Of a DNA stretch of 64,000 nucleotides, positions 57,106-64,000 are shown piece after piece. Below the pieces are notes generated by a model, which ran no database searches, was not told where the DNA came from, and saw only the letters and a program-made list of their open reading frames with translations. The number at the start of each line of letters is the position of its first letter. The stretch's first letter is position 1. The stretch spans positions 1 to 64,000 of the forward strand of contig CAJCIM010000110.1 of the NCBI GenBank assembly GCA_903970395.1, written 5' to 3'. The stretch is from Acidobacteriaceae bacterium. Lineage in GTDB: Bacteria; Acidobacteriota; Terriglobia; Terriglobales; Acidobacteriaceae. The translations under genes and the position numbers were made by a program.

Positions 57106-59571
57106 TTACTTCACCGTCACCACGCCCTGCGATCCAACCGCAGGCAGCGTGTTCTGTGCGCTATCCTTCGCGCCCACGCGCACCAGCGACACCGGCGAGA
57201 CTCCTGGAGCAATCGCCTTGAACGTCAGCGTGCAGATCGTACCCTGCCCGTTCACGCCCTTGGATCCCGGGGGGCGCGTCTCGGACACCGTCACCGCGCC
57301 ATTGCCATCATCGCGATGCACCGTCGTCACCGCCTGGCCGTCGTTGCCCAGCAGCCCTGCCGTTCCGTTGTCATCCACATTCACCAGCGATATCACCTTC
57401 GGGTCGAACTGCAGCTGCATCGGCACGCTGGTCAGGTCATGCGCGTTGGCCGCCGTAATCGCAACCTGGAACGTCGATCCCACCGACTGGTTGGAAGCAG
57501 GCGGCATCACCGACAGCTTCACCGGTGCTAGCTGCGCGTTCGCTGCAGCCACCGCACCCGAAGCAGACGTTCCTCCCGTCACACCGGGAACCGGCATCGG
57601 CTTCGCATCGGCCGCAATCTTTCCAATCATCGCGTTCGCCGCATTTGCCGCCGACGTCGTCGGACCCGCAGGCGTCACCGCTGCCGGCGTCTCACTGACC
57701 GCAGTCTCCTTAGCAGGGTCCTTATACCGCAGTTCCACAGCCTGGCCCGTGCCCGTATAGATCTGCCGTGTGTTCTCGTCCGTCAAGATCGACTCGCGCA
57801 CAATGTGCGGAATCACCAGGAAAACGAGCTCGTCGGTCTGCACTGTTTTGTCATGGCTGGCGAAGAAGTACTTCAAAATCGGCAGCTCACCCAGGCCCGG
57901 CGTCCCGCTGATGGCCACGCTGTCCTGCTTCTGAACCAGACCGGCCAGAATCGCAGGCTCACCGTCCTTCAGCTGGATCACCTGGTCTGAAACCTTCTGC
58001 GCAATAATCGGCTCGGTCACACCCGAGATCGTCACCTGCCCATTCTGGCTCGAAACCTCGATCTTCATCTTCAGCGAGATCTCGTGGTCATAGTGGACCG
58101 TCGGCGTAATGTCGATGTTCACGCCCACGTCCAGGTACGTAAACTGCGTCTGCACACCCAGCGCCGCCGTCGTTACCGCCGCGCCCGCCGAGTACGATCC
58201 CGTCGCAACCGGGATCTTTGAACCGATCTTCAGGGTCGACCGCTGTCCATCCGTCGCCCGCAGCCGTGGATTCTGCAGCACCCGCGTATCCGAGTCCGAG
58301 AGCAGCGCATTCAGCGTTCCGCCCGTGATCGAAACCGCAAAGTTGGTCGCATTCAGGTGCGCCAGCGTATTTAGCGTTACGCCGGTGTTCGCATTCGTGC
58401 TCGAATTGGTGGCACCGTTGTTCGTCGTGTTCGAACTCGTGTTCGAACTTGCGTTCGACACGTTAAGATTGGTCGCCTGCGGCGTCAGCCCAAAGCTGGT
58501 CGGCAGAGTAATCCCCAGGTTGCGCTCCAGTTGACGGCTCACTTCGAGCACGGCCACGTCCATCACCACCTCGGGCCGCACACGGTCCAGGTCGTTCACC
58601 AGCTTCTCCGCCAGCGTCAACTCCGCCGGCGTCGCGCGCACAATGATCGCATTTTGGCTCGCCACTAGGTACAGCTTCACGCTGGGGTCCAGCAGGTTGC
58701 GCAGAGCCACTAGGATCTCGTTCGCATCGTTCTGCGCCGAGACGTTCGTCAGGTAAAACGTCTGTGCCGCCAGGTCGTCCAGATCCGTGTGCTTGGTGCG
58801 GTTGTTCTGCGCCACGAAGATTGTGTTCGCCGTCACCGGCTTGTAGAACGTGCCGCTCAGCGTCCCAACAATTCTTAGGGCGTCCTGTAAAGAGACGCCC
58901 GTCAGATCCACCGGAATCTGCTTCGACTGATAATCCGGGTCAAAGATGACATTCAACCCCGCAGCCTTGCCCACCGCCTGGTAAACGACCTTCGCATCCT
59001 GCTGCATGTGGAGGGTGATCGCGTCAGTGGACACCGGCTTCAGCACCACCGGTCCGGCCATCGAGTCGATGTCCGCCTGCACCTTGCGCTGGTACGGTGT
59101 CTGCTCCGCCACGCCTGGTATCAGAGGAGTTCCCGCATTTGACCCAGCCGGCTGAACCGCCGCACCGTCCGGCCCAGCCGTGGCTGGCCGCTGCTTCTCG
59201 GAAAGTTGCAGTTCCTGCGCAGCCGCCTCGTTACCCGGATCGATCTGCACCGCCCGCGCAAACTCGTTGATCGCGCCCGTTATATCGCCCGAGGTACGCA
59301 ACACCCGACCCCGGTCCACATGCATATTAGCGGCCTCGAACTTCATCCGCTCGTATCGCGTCTTGTAGCGTATATCCTTTGGCTTCTTCAGATGCGCCTG
59401 ACGGTACGCCTCAAACGCCGCATCAAAGTCCTCGCGTGCCTCGGCAGTATCGCCCCGCTTGCTCCAGGTTCCGGCGCTCTGCGCCTTGACCTGCACCGGC
59501 ATCAGCCCTGCTCCCAGCGTCAAACCCAAAACCAGCAGCACCAGCGCACCAGCGCCTTTGCGGCTATACAT
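57106..59571 (-). CDS. Secretin (GspD/PilQ-like) with N-terminal TPR-like and C-terminal cohesin-like domains
   Basis: The 821-residue outer-membrane channel protein starts MYSRKGAGALVLLVLGLTLG with a signal near VKAQ. A short TPR-like segment (RGDTAEAREDFDAAFEAYRQ, GAINEFARAVQIDPGNEAAA) comes first. It is followed by an STN/N0 region (AAGLNVIFDPDYQSKQIPVD), an N1-like domain (QTFYLTNVSAQNDANEILVA) and the secretin core (LRATDGQRSTLKIGSKIPVA ... GLGELPILKYFFASHDKTVQ). A cohesin-like beta sandwich closes it (SVGSTFQVAITAANAHDLTS ... FDPKVISLVNVDDNG). It forms the gate of a type II secretion or type IV pilus apparatus. The ATP-driven parts are not in the window. Confidence 0.92.
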   Translation of the reverse strand: MYSRKGAGALVLLVLGLTLGAGLMPVQVKAQSAGTWSKRGDTAEAREDFDAAFEAYRQAHLKKPKDIRYKTRYERMKFEAANMHVDRGRVLRTSGDITGAINEFARAVQIDPGNEAAAQELQLSEKQRPATAGPDGAAVQPAGSNAGTPLIPGVAEQTPYQRKVQADIDSMAGPVVLKPVSTDAITLHMQQDAKVVYQAVGKAAGLNVIFDPDYQSKQIPVDLTGVSLQDALRIVGTLSGTFYKPVTANTIFVAQNNRTKHTDLDDLAAQTFYLTNVSAQNDANEILVALRNLLDPSVKLYLVASQNAIIVRATPAELTLAEKLVNDLDRVRPEVVMDVAVLEVSRQLERNLGITLPTSFGLTPQATNLNVSNASSNTSSNTTNNGATNSSTNANTGVTLNTLAHLNATNFAVSITGGTLNALLSDSDTRVLQNPRLRATDGQRSTLKIGSKIPVATGSYSAGAAVTTAALGVQTQFTYLDVGVNIDITPTVHYDHEISLKMKIEVSSQNGQVTISGVTEPIIAQKVSDQVIQLKDGEPAILAGLVQKQDSVAISGTPGLGELPILKYFFASHDKTVQTDELVFLVIPHIVRESILTDENTRQIYTGTGQAVELRYKDPAKETAVSETPAAVTPAGPTTSAANAANAMIGKIAADAKPMPVPGVTGGTSASGAVAAANAQLAPVKLSVMPPASNQSVGSTFQVAITAANAHDLTSVPMQLQFDPKVISLVNVDDNGTAGLLGNDGQAVTTVHRDDGNGAVTVSETRPPGSKGVNGQGTICTLTFKAIAPGVSPVSLVRVGAKDSAQNTLPAVGSQGVVTVK

Positions 59572-60026
59572 ACCCCACTCTGCATTACGACACTGCAGGC
59601 CGATCCGGCCTACTCTATTTGGCTGCATGTCTGCGACCCGCTCCCGACGGCTTTGATCGATGAACGCCAGATCCCCGAACTCCAAACGCGGCTCCGCGGG
59701 CGCTTCGATGCCTCTCAAAATCTGCGCTAAACCTGCCTTCGAAGGCTTTCCAGGCTCTGGATTTAGCTGGGTCGATAATACCATTCGCTTCATGCTCACT
59801 TTGCCTCAAAGTCATCTTCTGCCGACAGGCTAGCAGACGCTTCATGCGTCCTGCACTCTCTGCCCACCGGTCTGCCTGCGTCCTGTCGCCGCCGGCTTCT
59901 AGCTCTCTGTCGCTGGCAATTCTGCGTCTATCTCCAACGGGGTATGTTCGCTTCGCGTAACATTCTGCTAGCCTTTCCTTTGGACGCATCATCCAATCTT
60001 TCGTCGTCACCTCTATTTTTGATTCC
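59572..60026. other. 455-base divergent intergenic region
   Basis: It separates the secretin (minus) from smpB (plus). The minus strand stays open to a GTG-type codon near 59799, but the residues look non-coding and no signal peptide would fit. No tmRNA, tRNA or riboswitch-like structure was recognised. The promoters of both genes must lie here, but no -35/-10 pair stands out. Confidence 0.5.
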
Positions 60027-60569
60027 GTGCCTCGCTCACTCTCCAACCCGACAGTACCTGCCGCCGCCAACAAGCCTGTAACCCGGGCCAAAGACCGTGA
60101 TCCCGTGGCCGCAGGCCTACGCGATGCTGCCTTCAACCGCTCAGCCAGCTTTAACTATTTTCTCTCCGATCGCTTCGAAGCAGGCGTCGCCCTCCGCGGC
60201 ACAGAAGTCAAGAGCATCCGCGAAGGCAAGGCCAATCTCAAGGACGCCTACGGCCTCCTCAAGGACGGTGAGTGCTTCCTCTTCAACGCCCACATCGGCC
60301 CCTTCTCCCACGGCAATGCTATGAATCACGAATCCCTCCGCACTCGCAAGTTGCTGCTGCACAAGCGGGAGATTCAAAAGCTCGAAGGTTTGACGAAGCA
60401 AAAGGGTTTTACGCTTATCCCCGTCAAGTTGTACTTCAAACAGGGCCGCGTAAAGTGCGAGATCGCTCTCGCGAAAGGCAAGCAGGACTGGGACAAGCGC
60501 GAAACGGAGCGCAAACGCGAAGCCGATAACGAAGCCAGATCGGCCATCGCAAGGAGCCAGCGACGCTAG
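60027..60569 (+). CDS. smpB: SsrA-binding protein SmpB
   Basis: The 180-residue protein binds tmRNA and brings it to stalled ribosomes for trans-translation. Family blocks are present: FNRSASFNYFLSDRFEAGVA, LRGTEVKSIREGKANLKDAY, GECFLFNAHIGPFSHGNAMN, KLLLHKREIQKLEG and GRVKCEIALAKGKQDWDKRE. The basic tail ends AIARSQRR. The start is GTG 60027. The first 35 residues (Pro/Ala/Arg-rich) form an extension absent from E. coli SmpB. tmRNA (ssrA) was not found nearby. Confidence 0.95.
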   Translation: MPRSLSNPTVPAAANKPVTRAKDRDPVAAGLRDAAFNRSASFNYFLSDRFEAGVALRGTEVKSIREGKANLKDAYGLLKDGECFLFNAHIGPFSHGNAMNHESLRTRKLLLHKREIQKLEGLTKQKGFTLIPVKLYFKQGRVKCEIALAKGKQDWDKRETERKREADNEARSAIARSQRR

Positions 60570-60601
60570 CTTGGAATCGGGCCCTATTTCAGGAGACTGC
60601 A

Positions 60602-61114
60602 ATGAAGACTGGTGTACTGTACGCTTTACTTCTTCTCTTCCCCGCCGCCGTCGCGACGGGCGCTCCCGCCCAGACCACTCCGTCTGAGGCCAACTATCCT
60701 GTCTGGGCAGCCCTCTCGCACAAGCTGGAGGCCAACCCTCTCGACCCCCAGCTCAATCGCGACACCGAGATCGCCGTGCAGGAGATCCGTGCCTCGGCGG
60801 ACTTCCACACCCCGCTCTGTAATAGCTTCTTCACCTTCTTCAGCCGCCTCAGCGCCACCGGCTATCCCTACCAGGCACAGGTCTATCGCCTCTACACCCT
60901 GGGCAGCGCCACCTACCGCATCGAGACAGGCAAGACCGACCCCTACGGCACCAATCTCTACGCCTTCACCAGCGTACTCAAGGGTTACTCGTCCATCCTC
61001 GCCAAAAACCCCGCGGACCGTGACAAGACCATGGATGACCTCCTCGTCACCGATCTCAAGGGCAAGCTTCCCGACATGCTCGGCAAAGACAGCACCTGCC
61101 GGGCTGGTCGCTAG
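60602..61114 (+). CDS. Small secreted protein of unknown function
   Basis: The 170-residue product starts MKTGVLYALLLLFPAAVATG and has a Sec signal ending near APAQ. The mature part is helical and polar (WAALSHKLEANPLDPQLNRD, VQEIRASADFHTPLCNSFFT, FFSRLSATGYPYQAQVYRLY) with two Cys that may form a disulfide. AGGAGA lies 8 bases before the ATG. It is 32 bases after smpB in the same direction, so they may share a transcript. I do not recognise the family. Confidence 0.8.
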   Translation: MKTGVLYALLLLFPAAVATGAPAQTTPSEANYPVWAALSHKLEANPLDPQLNRDTEIAVQEIRASADFHTPLCNSFFTFFSRLSATGYPYQAQVYRLYTLGSATYRIETGKTDPYGTNLYAFTSVLKGYSSILAKNPADRDKTMDDLLVTDLKGKLPDMLGKDSTCRAGR

Positions 61115-61235
61115 ACCCCCAAAAACTGCAACCATATCCCACAGCAAGCTGCCACATTCAGATTCTCGGATGCAAGCACATTTCTGTTCGATATAACAAC
61201 AGTTGATCCACTACACGGCACGATACGATAGACCT

Positions 61236-62795
61236 GTGAACATCTCCCTTCAGCTTCAGGACGCGGCGGCCTTTGCCACACCGTTGCTCGCCGTCTTCGC
61301 CGTCGATATCGCGACTGGCTCCGCCGACCAGCCTTCGCCCGCGCTGCTCTCCACCTCCGACGCCATCGCCGCAGCAGCAGCCCCCTGGCTTGCCTCCGGC
61401 GAGTTCAAGGCTTCTGTCGGCGAGACGCTTCTCCTTCACGCGCCCTCCGGCGTCAAAGCCGAGCGGCTCCTCATCATAGGCACCGGCAAGCTCCCCGCGC
61501 TCAGCGTCCACCAACTCCGCAAAGCTGCCGGCGTCGCCGTCCGCTTTTCCAAGGCCCGCAGACTCCGCGACATCGTCGTCGCCTTTCCCGACGACATGGC
61601 TCTCTCCGACGAGCACATGGACACCCTCCCTGCCGAACTCACCGCCCGCGCCATCGCCGAAGGCTCCATCCTGGCTGACTTCGACATCGATACCTACCGC
61701 TCCGACCGCATGGACACTTCGATATCCTCAGTCATCATCCTCCACAATGACCGCGCAGACTCCGCCCAGGCGCACCTCCTGCAGGGCATCAGCGAGGGCG
61801 TTCTCATCGCCGAAAGCCAGAACTTCGCCCGCGCTCTCGTCAACGAGCCCGGCAACATCCTGACTCCCACCGAACTCGGCCGCCGCACTGCTGCGATGGC
61901 CTCCGAAGTCGGCTTGGCATGTGAAGTCCACTCCACTGACAAGCTCAAGGAACTCGGCATGGGCGCCTTCCTCGCCGTCACCCAGGGCTCATCCGAACCA
62001 CCCGCTCTCATCGTCCTCCGCTACGAGCCTGAAAACGCACCAGTCGACGGCCCTGTCCTCGGCCTCGTCGGCAAAGGCATCACATTCGACACCGGCGGCA
62101 TCTCCATCAAGTCTGCCGACGGCATGGAGAAGATGAAGTACGACATGGCCGGCTCAGCCGCCATGATCGGAGCCATGCGCGCCATCGCTCTGCTCAAGCC
62201 CAGTGTCCGCGTCATCAGCGTCGTCTGCTCCTGCGAGAACATGCCTGACGGCCGCGCCTTCAAGCCCGGCGACGTCGTCACCGCCATGTCCGGCAAGACT
62301 ATCGAGATCATCAACACCGACGCCGAAGGCCGTCTCGTCCTCGCCGACGGCCTCCACTACGCCCGCACCCTCGGCGCTACCCACCTCATCGACGCCGCCA
62401 CCCTTACAGGAGCCATCGGCGTCGCCCTCGGCCTCATCAACGCCGGACTTTTCTCCAACGACGACGCCACCACCCAGCAGTTCCTCGACGTCCTCCCCAC
62501 CACCGGCGAAAAGTACTGGCACATGCCCTGCACCGACGACTACCGCGACCAGATCAAGAGCCAGATCGCCGACATCCGCAACACCGGTGCCACCCGCTAC
62601 GGCGGGGCCACCAGCGCCGCCATGTTCCTCAAGGAATTCGTCGGGAACACCCCTGGCCTGCCTCACGCAAACTGGATCCACCTCGACATCGCCGGCACCG
62701 CCTGGTCCGATGACAACGACCCTTGGATCTCTCGAGGCCCTACCGGCATGGCCGTCCGCAGCATCACCGAGTGGGCCCGCAGCTACGCAAAGTAG
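61236..62795 (+). CDS. pepA: Leucyl aminopeptidase (M17, PepA-type)
   Basis: The 519-residue cytosolic enzyme cleaves N-terminal amino acids with two metals. The M17 domain has FARALVNEPGNILTPTELGR, GLVGKGITFDTGGISIKSAD (metal-binding Lys/Asp), KYDMAGSAAMIGAMRAI and the signature NTDAEGRLVLADGL (N360, D362, E364). The final block is HLDIAGTAWSDDNDPW. The start is GTG 61236 (MNISLQLQ...); an in-frame TTG at 61203 is possible, and neither has a strong ribosome binding site. Its N-terminal M17_N domain is present. PepA can also bind DNA in some bacteria; that is not testable here. Confidence 0.94.
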   Translation: MNISLQLQDAAAFATPLLAVFAVDIATGSADQPSPALLSTSDAIAAAAAPWLASGEFKASVGETLLLHAPSGVKAERLLIIGTGKLPALSVHQLRKAAGVAVRFSKARRLRDIVVAFPDDMALSDEHMDTLPAELTARAIAEGSILADFDIDTYRSDRMDTSISSVIILHNDRADSAQAHLLQGISEGVLIAESQNFARALVNEPGNILTPTELGRRTAAMASEVGLACEVHSTDKLKELGMGAFLAVTQGSSEPPALIVLRYEPENAPVDGPVLGLVGKGITFDTGGISIKSADGMEKMKYDMAGSAAMIGAMRAIALLKPSVRVISVVCSCENMPDGRAFKPGDVVTAMSGKTIEIINTDAEGRLVLADGLHYARTLGATHLIDAATLTGAIGVALGLINAGLFSNDDATTQQFLDVLPTTGEKYWHMPCTDDYRDQIKSQIADIRNTGATRYGGATSAAMFLKEFVGNTPGLPHANWIHLDIAGTAWSDDNDPWISRGPTGMAVRSITEWARSYAK

Positions 62796-62822
62796 GCTCT
62801 GCGCTTTATCTTTCTTGGTTTG

Positions 62823-62860
62823 TCATTCCGTAGCGAGGCGGAGGAATCTGCTTCTAACCA
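62823..62860. repeat. Candidate dispersed intergenic repeat
   Basis: ATTCC-GTAGCGAGGCGGA-GGAAT (62825-62847) is an imperfect palindrome in the sequence GTCATTCCGTAGCGAGGCGG and beyond. I recall very similar 'TCATTCCGTAGCG...GGAGGAATCTGC' stretches in acidobacterial intergenic regions. There is no second copy in this window, so the call rests on memory. Confidence 0.4.
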
Positions 62861-62882
62861 CCCCCTGCATCATCAAACACTC

Positions 62883-63770
62883 ATGCCTCATCGCTCAGCC
62901 CTCAGGGCCTACGCCGCTCTGGCCCTCGGCGTCGTGGCCATCTCCTGGTCCGCCATCTTCGTGCGCTGGACGCAGATGCCCGGCGTCGCCTCTGCCTTCT
63001 ACCGAGTCTTCTTCGCGGCCCTCGTCCTCTGGGCCATCCTGTTCGCCCGCCGCACCCCTGTCCAGATGAGTCGTTCCACCCTCTGGCTCGCCATACTCGG
63101 CGGTGCCTTCTTCGCCGGAGATCTCGGCTTTTACAACGTCTCCGTACTGCGCACCGCCGCCGGCAGCGCCACCTTCCTCGGCAACAACGCCCCACTCTTC
63201 GTAGGAATCGTCACCTGGATCGCCACACGCCGTGCACCCTCCAGCAGCTTCTGGGTCGCCTTTGCCATCGCACTCGTCGGAGCCTGCTTCATTGTCTCGC
63301 CCGACCTCCAGAAGTCCGGCACGCGCTCCGCCGCCGATCTCATGGCCATCGCCGCATCGGTCTGCTTTGCTCTCTACCTATCCTTAACCGAGCGCCTCCG
63401 CGAAGCTGGCTCCACGCTCACCCTCCTCGCCGTCTCCACCACCGCCAGCGCCGCCGTCCTGCTCCTCATCGCGCCCCTCACCCACTCATCTCTCCAAATC
63501 CCGTCGACTCAATCGCTCGCCTCACTCATAGGCCTTGGCATCGTCTGCCAGCTCATCGGCTACTTCGGCCTCACCTACGCGCTAGGCCATCTCCCCGCGA
63601 CCGTCAGCTCCGTCGTCATGCTGGCCGTGGCCCCGTTTACCGCAGTTCTCGCCCTCATCCTCTTCAACGAGCGCATGACGCACGTCCAGATCCTTGGCGG
63701 CGTACTCGTCCTCCTCGGTGTCTGGATCATCAGCCGGTCGGACATTGACACCGCCCTCCCGGCTCCATAG
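62883..63770 (+). CDS. DMT-superfamily (EamA) transporter
   Basis: The 295-residue protein begins MPHRSALRAYAALALGVVAI and has ten predicted helices in two EamA repeats (ISWSAIFVRWTQMPGVASAF ... GDLGFYNVSVLRTAAGSATF, and YFGLTYALGHLPATVSSVVM ... LALILFNERMTHVQILGGVL). The second half has the conserved ATVSSVVMLAVAPFTAVLAL segment. Such proteins export amino acids or other small metabolites; the substrate is unknown. ATG 62883 was chosen because earlier in-frame codons lie in the intergenic repeat. Confidence 0.9.
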   Translation: MPHRSALRAYAALALGVVAISWSAIFVRWTQMPGVASAFYRVFFAALVLWAILFARRTPVQMSRSTLWLAILGGAFFAGDLGFYNVSVLRTAAGSATFLGNNAPLFVGIVTWIATRRAPSSSFWVAFAIALVGACFIVSPDLQKSGTRSAADLMAIAASVCFALYLSLTERLREAGSTLTLLAVSTTASAAVLLLIAPLTHSSLQIPSTQSLASLIGLGIVCQLIGYFGLTYALGHLPATVSSVVMLAVAPFTAVLALILFNERMTHVQILGGVLVLLGVWIISRSDIDTALPAP

Positions 63771-64000
63771 ACTTTCGCTTCAACGCCCTCCTCTCACCAC
63801 GTTGCTCACATTTAGCAGCAACTCCGATTGTGGTCATCGTTCTTGAAATCAGCCTTTATAAGAAAGATCGGCGGCAAGGCGTTCTACGCGACGGGGAAGA
63901 ACCCGACGCTATGCATAGGTTGCATGATCTGGTGAATCGAGCAGGCACCTAAGATACAAAAACACGTGGCGACTCGATCTATTTCACTCGTTTTATACAC
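63771..64000. other. Window end, 230 bases after the DMT gene
   Basis: No clear gene. A short plus-strand reading frame from GTG 63830 to TAA 63952 (40 residues, VVIVLEISLYKKDRRQGVLR ...) has some coding look, but no ribosome binding site or recognisable family; I do not call it a gene. No terminator-like hairpin with a T-run was seen after the DMT stop. Confidence 0.4.

Noticed and set aside
59572-60026. tmRNA gene next to smpB
   Set aside because: No tRNA-like acceptor/T-arm ends or tag-peptide frame were recognised on either strand.
63830-63952. 40-residue plus-strand frame near the window end
   Set aside because: It has no ribosome binding site and no recognisable family; too short to claim as a gene.

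Overview
The window (about 60% G+C, tightly packed genes, frequent GTG/TTG starts) looks like chromosome from an acidobacterium of the Terriglobus/Granulicella/Edaphobacter kind. This is inference from content: a VWFA-related secreted protein, a large TonB receptor with an N-terminal carboxypeptidase-like domain, a secretin ending in a cohesin-like domain, a DUF1501/DUF1800 pair, several extracellular metallopeptidases, and REP-like hairpins with GGCTTYAGYC cores. No rRNA, CRISPR array, integrase or complete insertion sequence was seen.

Layout. 1-3783: the end of argJ, then aceE (pyruvate dehydrogenase E1) and a small E1-alpha-like protein that lacks the thiamine-diphosphate motif. 3800-14462: an exopolysaccharide/capsule region with a Wzi-like outer-membrane protein, tyrosine autokinase, export protein, three glycosyltransferases, an acetyltransferase and a CpsB-type phosphatase, interrupted by a stand-alone receiver protein on the other strand. 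14459-15762: an SDR and a small secreted protein. 15868-18204: groES-groEL with a sigma70 promoter, a CIRCE-like operator and a terminator. 18268-19653: a less GC-rich toxin-antitoxin island, holding an intact PIN-toxin pair and a decayed MNT/HEPN pair. 19807-31236: a membrane protein of unknown role, an M14 peptidase, a basic amino acid decarboxylase, a VWFA-related protein, a TonB receptor and a DUF1223 protein.

31321-41708: quinone oxidoreductase, a membrane glycosyltransferase, an unusual tRNA-Arg(CCT), an OmpR-type two-component pair convergent with a TolC-MFP-RND efflux operon, and a 62-residue small protein. 41751-47066: ispG, an HpnB-like glycosyltransferase coupled to a Spinster-like MFS transporter, and a secreted M20 peptidase. 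47142-54568: a Gfo/Idh oxidoreductase, the DUF1501/DUF1800 pair, another MFS transporter, a sugar isomerase-like protein and queF. 54646-59571: a secreted M48 protease, two tandem GspG-like pseudopilins and the secretin. 60027-63770: smpB, a secreted protein, pepA and a DMT transporter.

How the genes work together. The surface-polysaccharide block pairs a BY-kinase with its expected opposing phosphatase, but it has no Wzx flippase, Wzy polymerase or initiating transferase here. The efflux operon may be under control of the neighbouring two-component system. The secretin and pseudopilins belong to a type II secretion or type IV pilus machine whose ATPase and platform genes lie elsewhere. The items most worth a second look are the tRNA-Arg with an apparent compensated swap of the 19-56 tertiary pair, the E1-like probable pseudoenzyme next to aceE, the PIN toxin with an unclassified partner, and the REP-like hairpin that abuts the groEL ribosome binding site.
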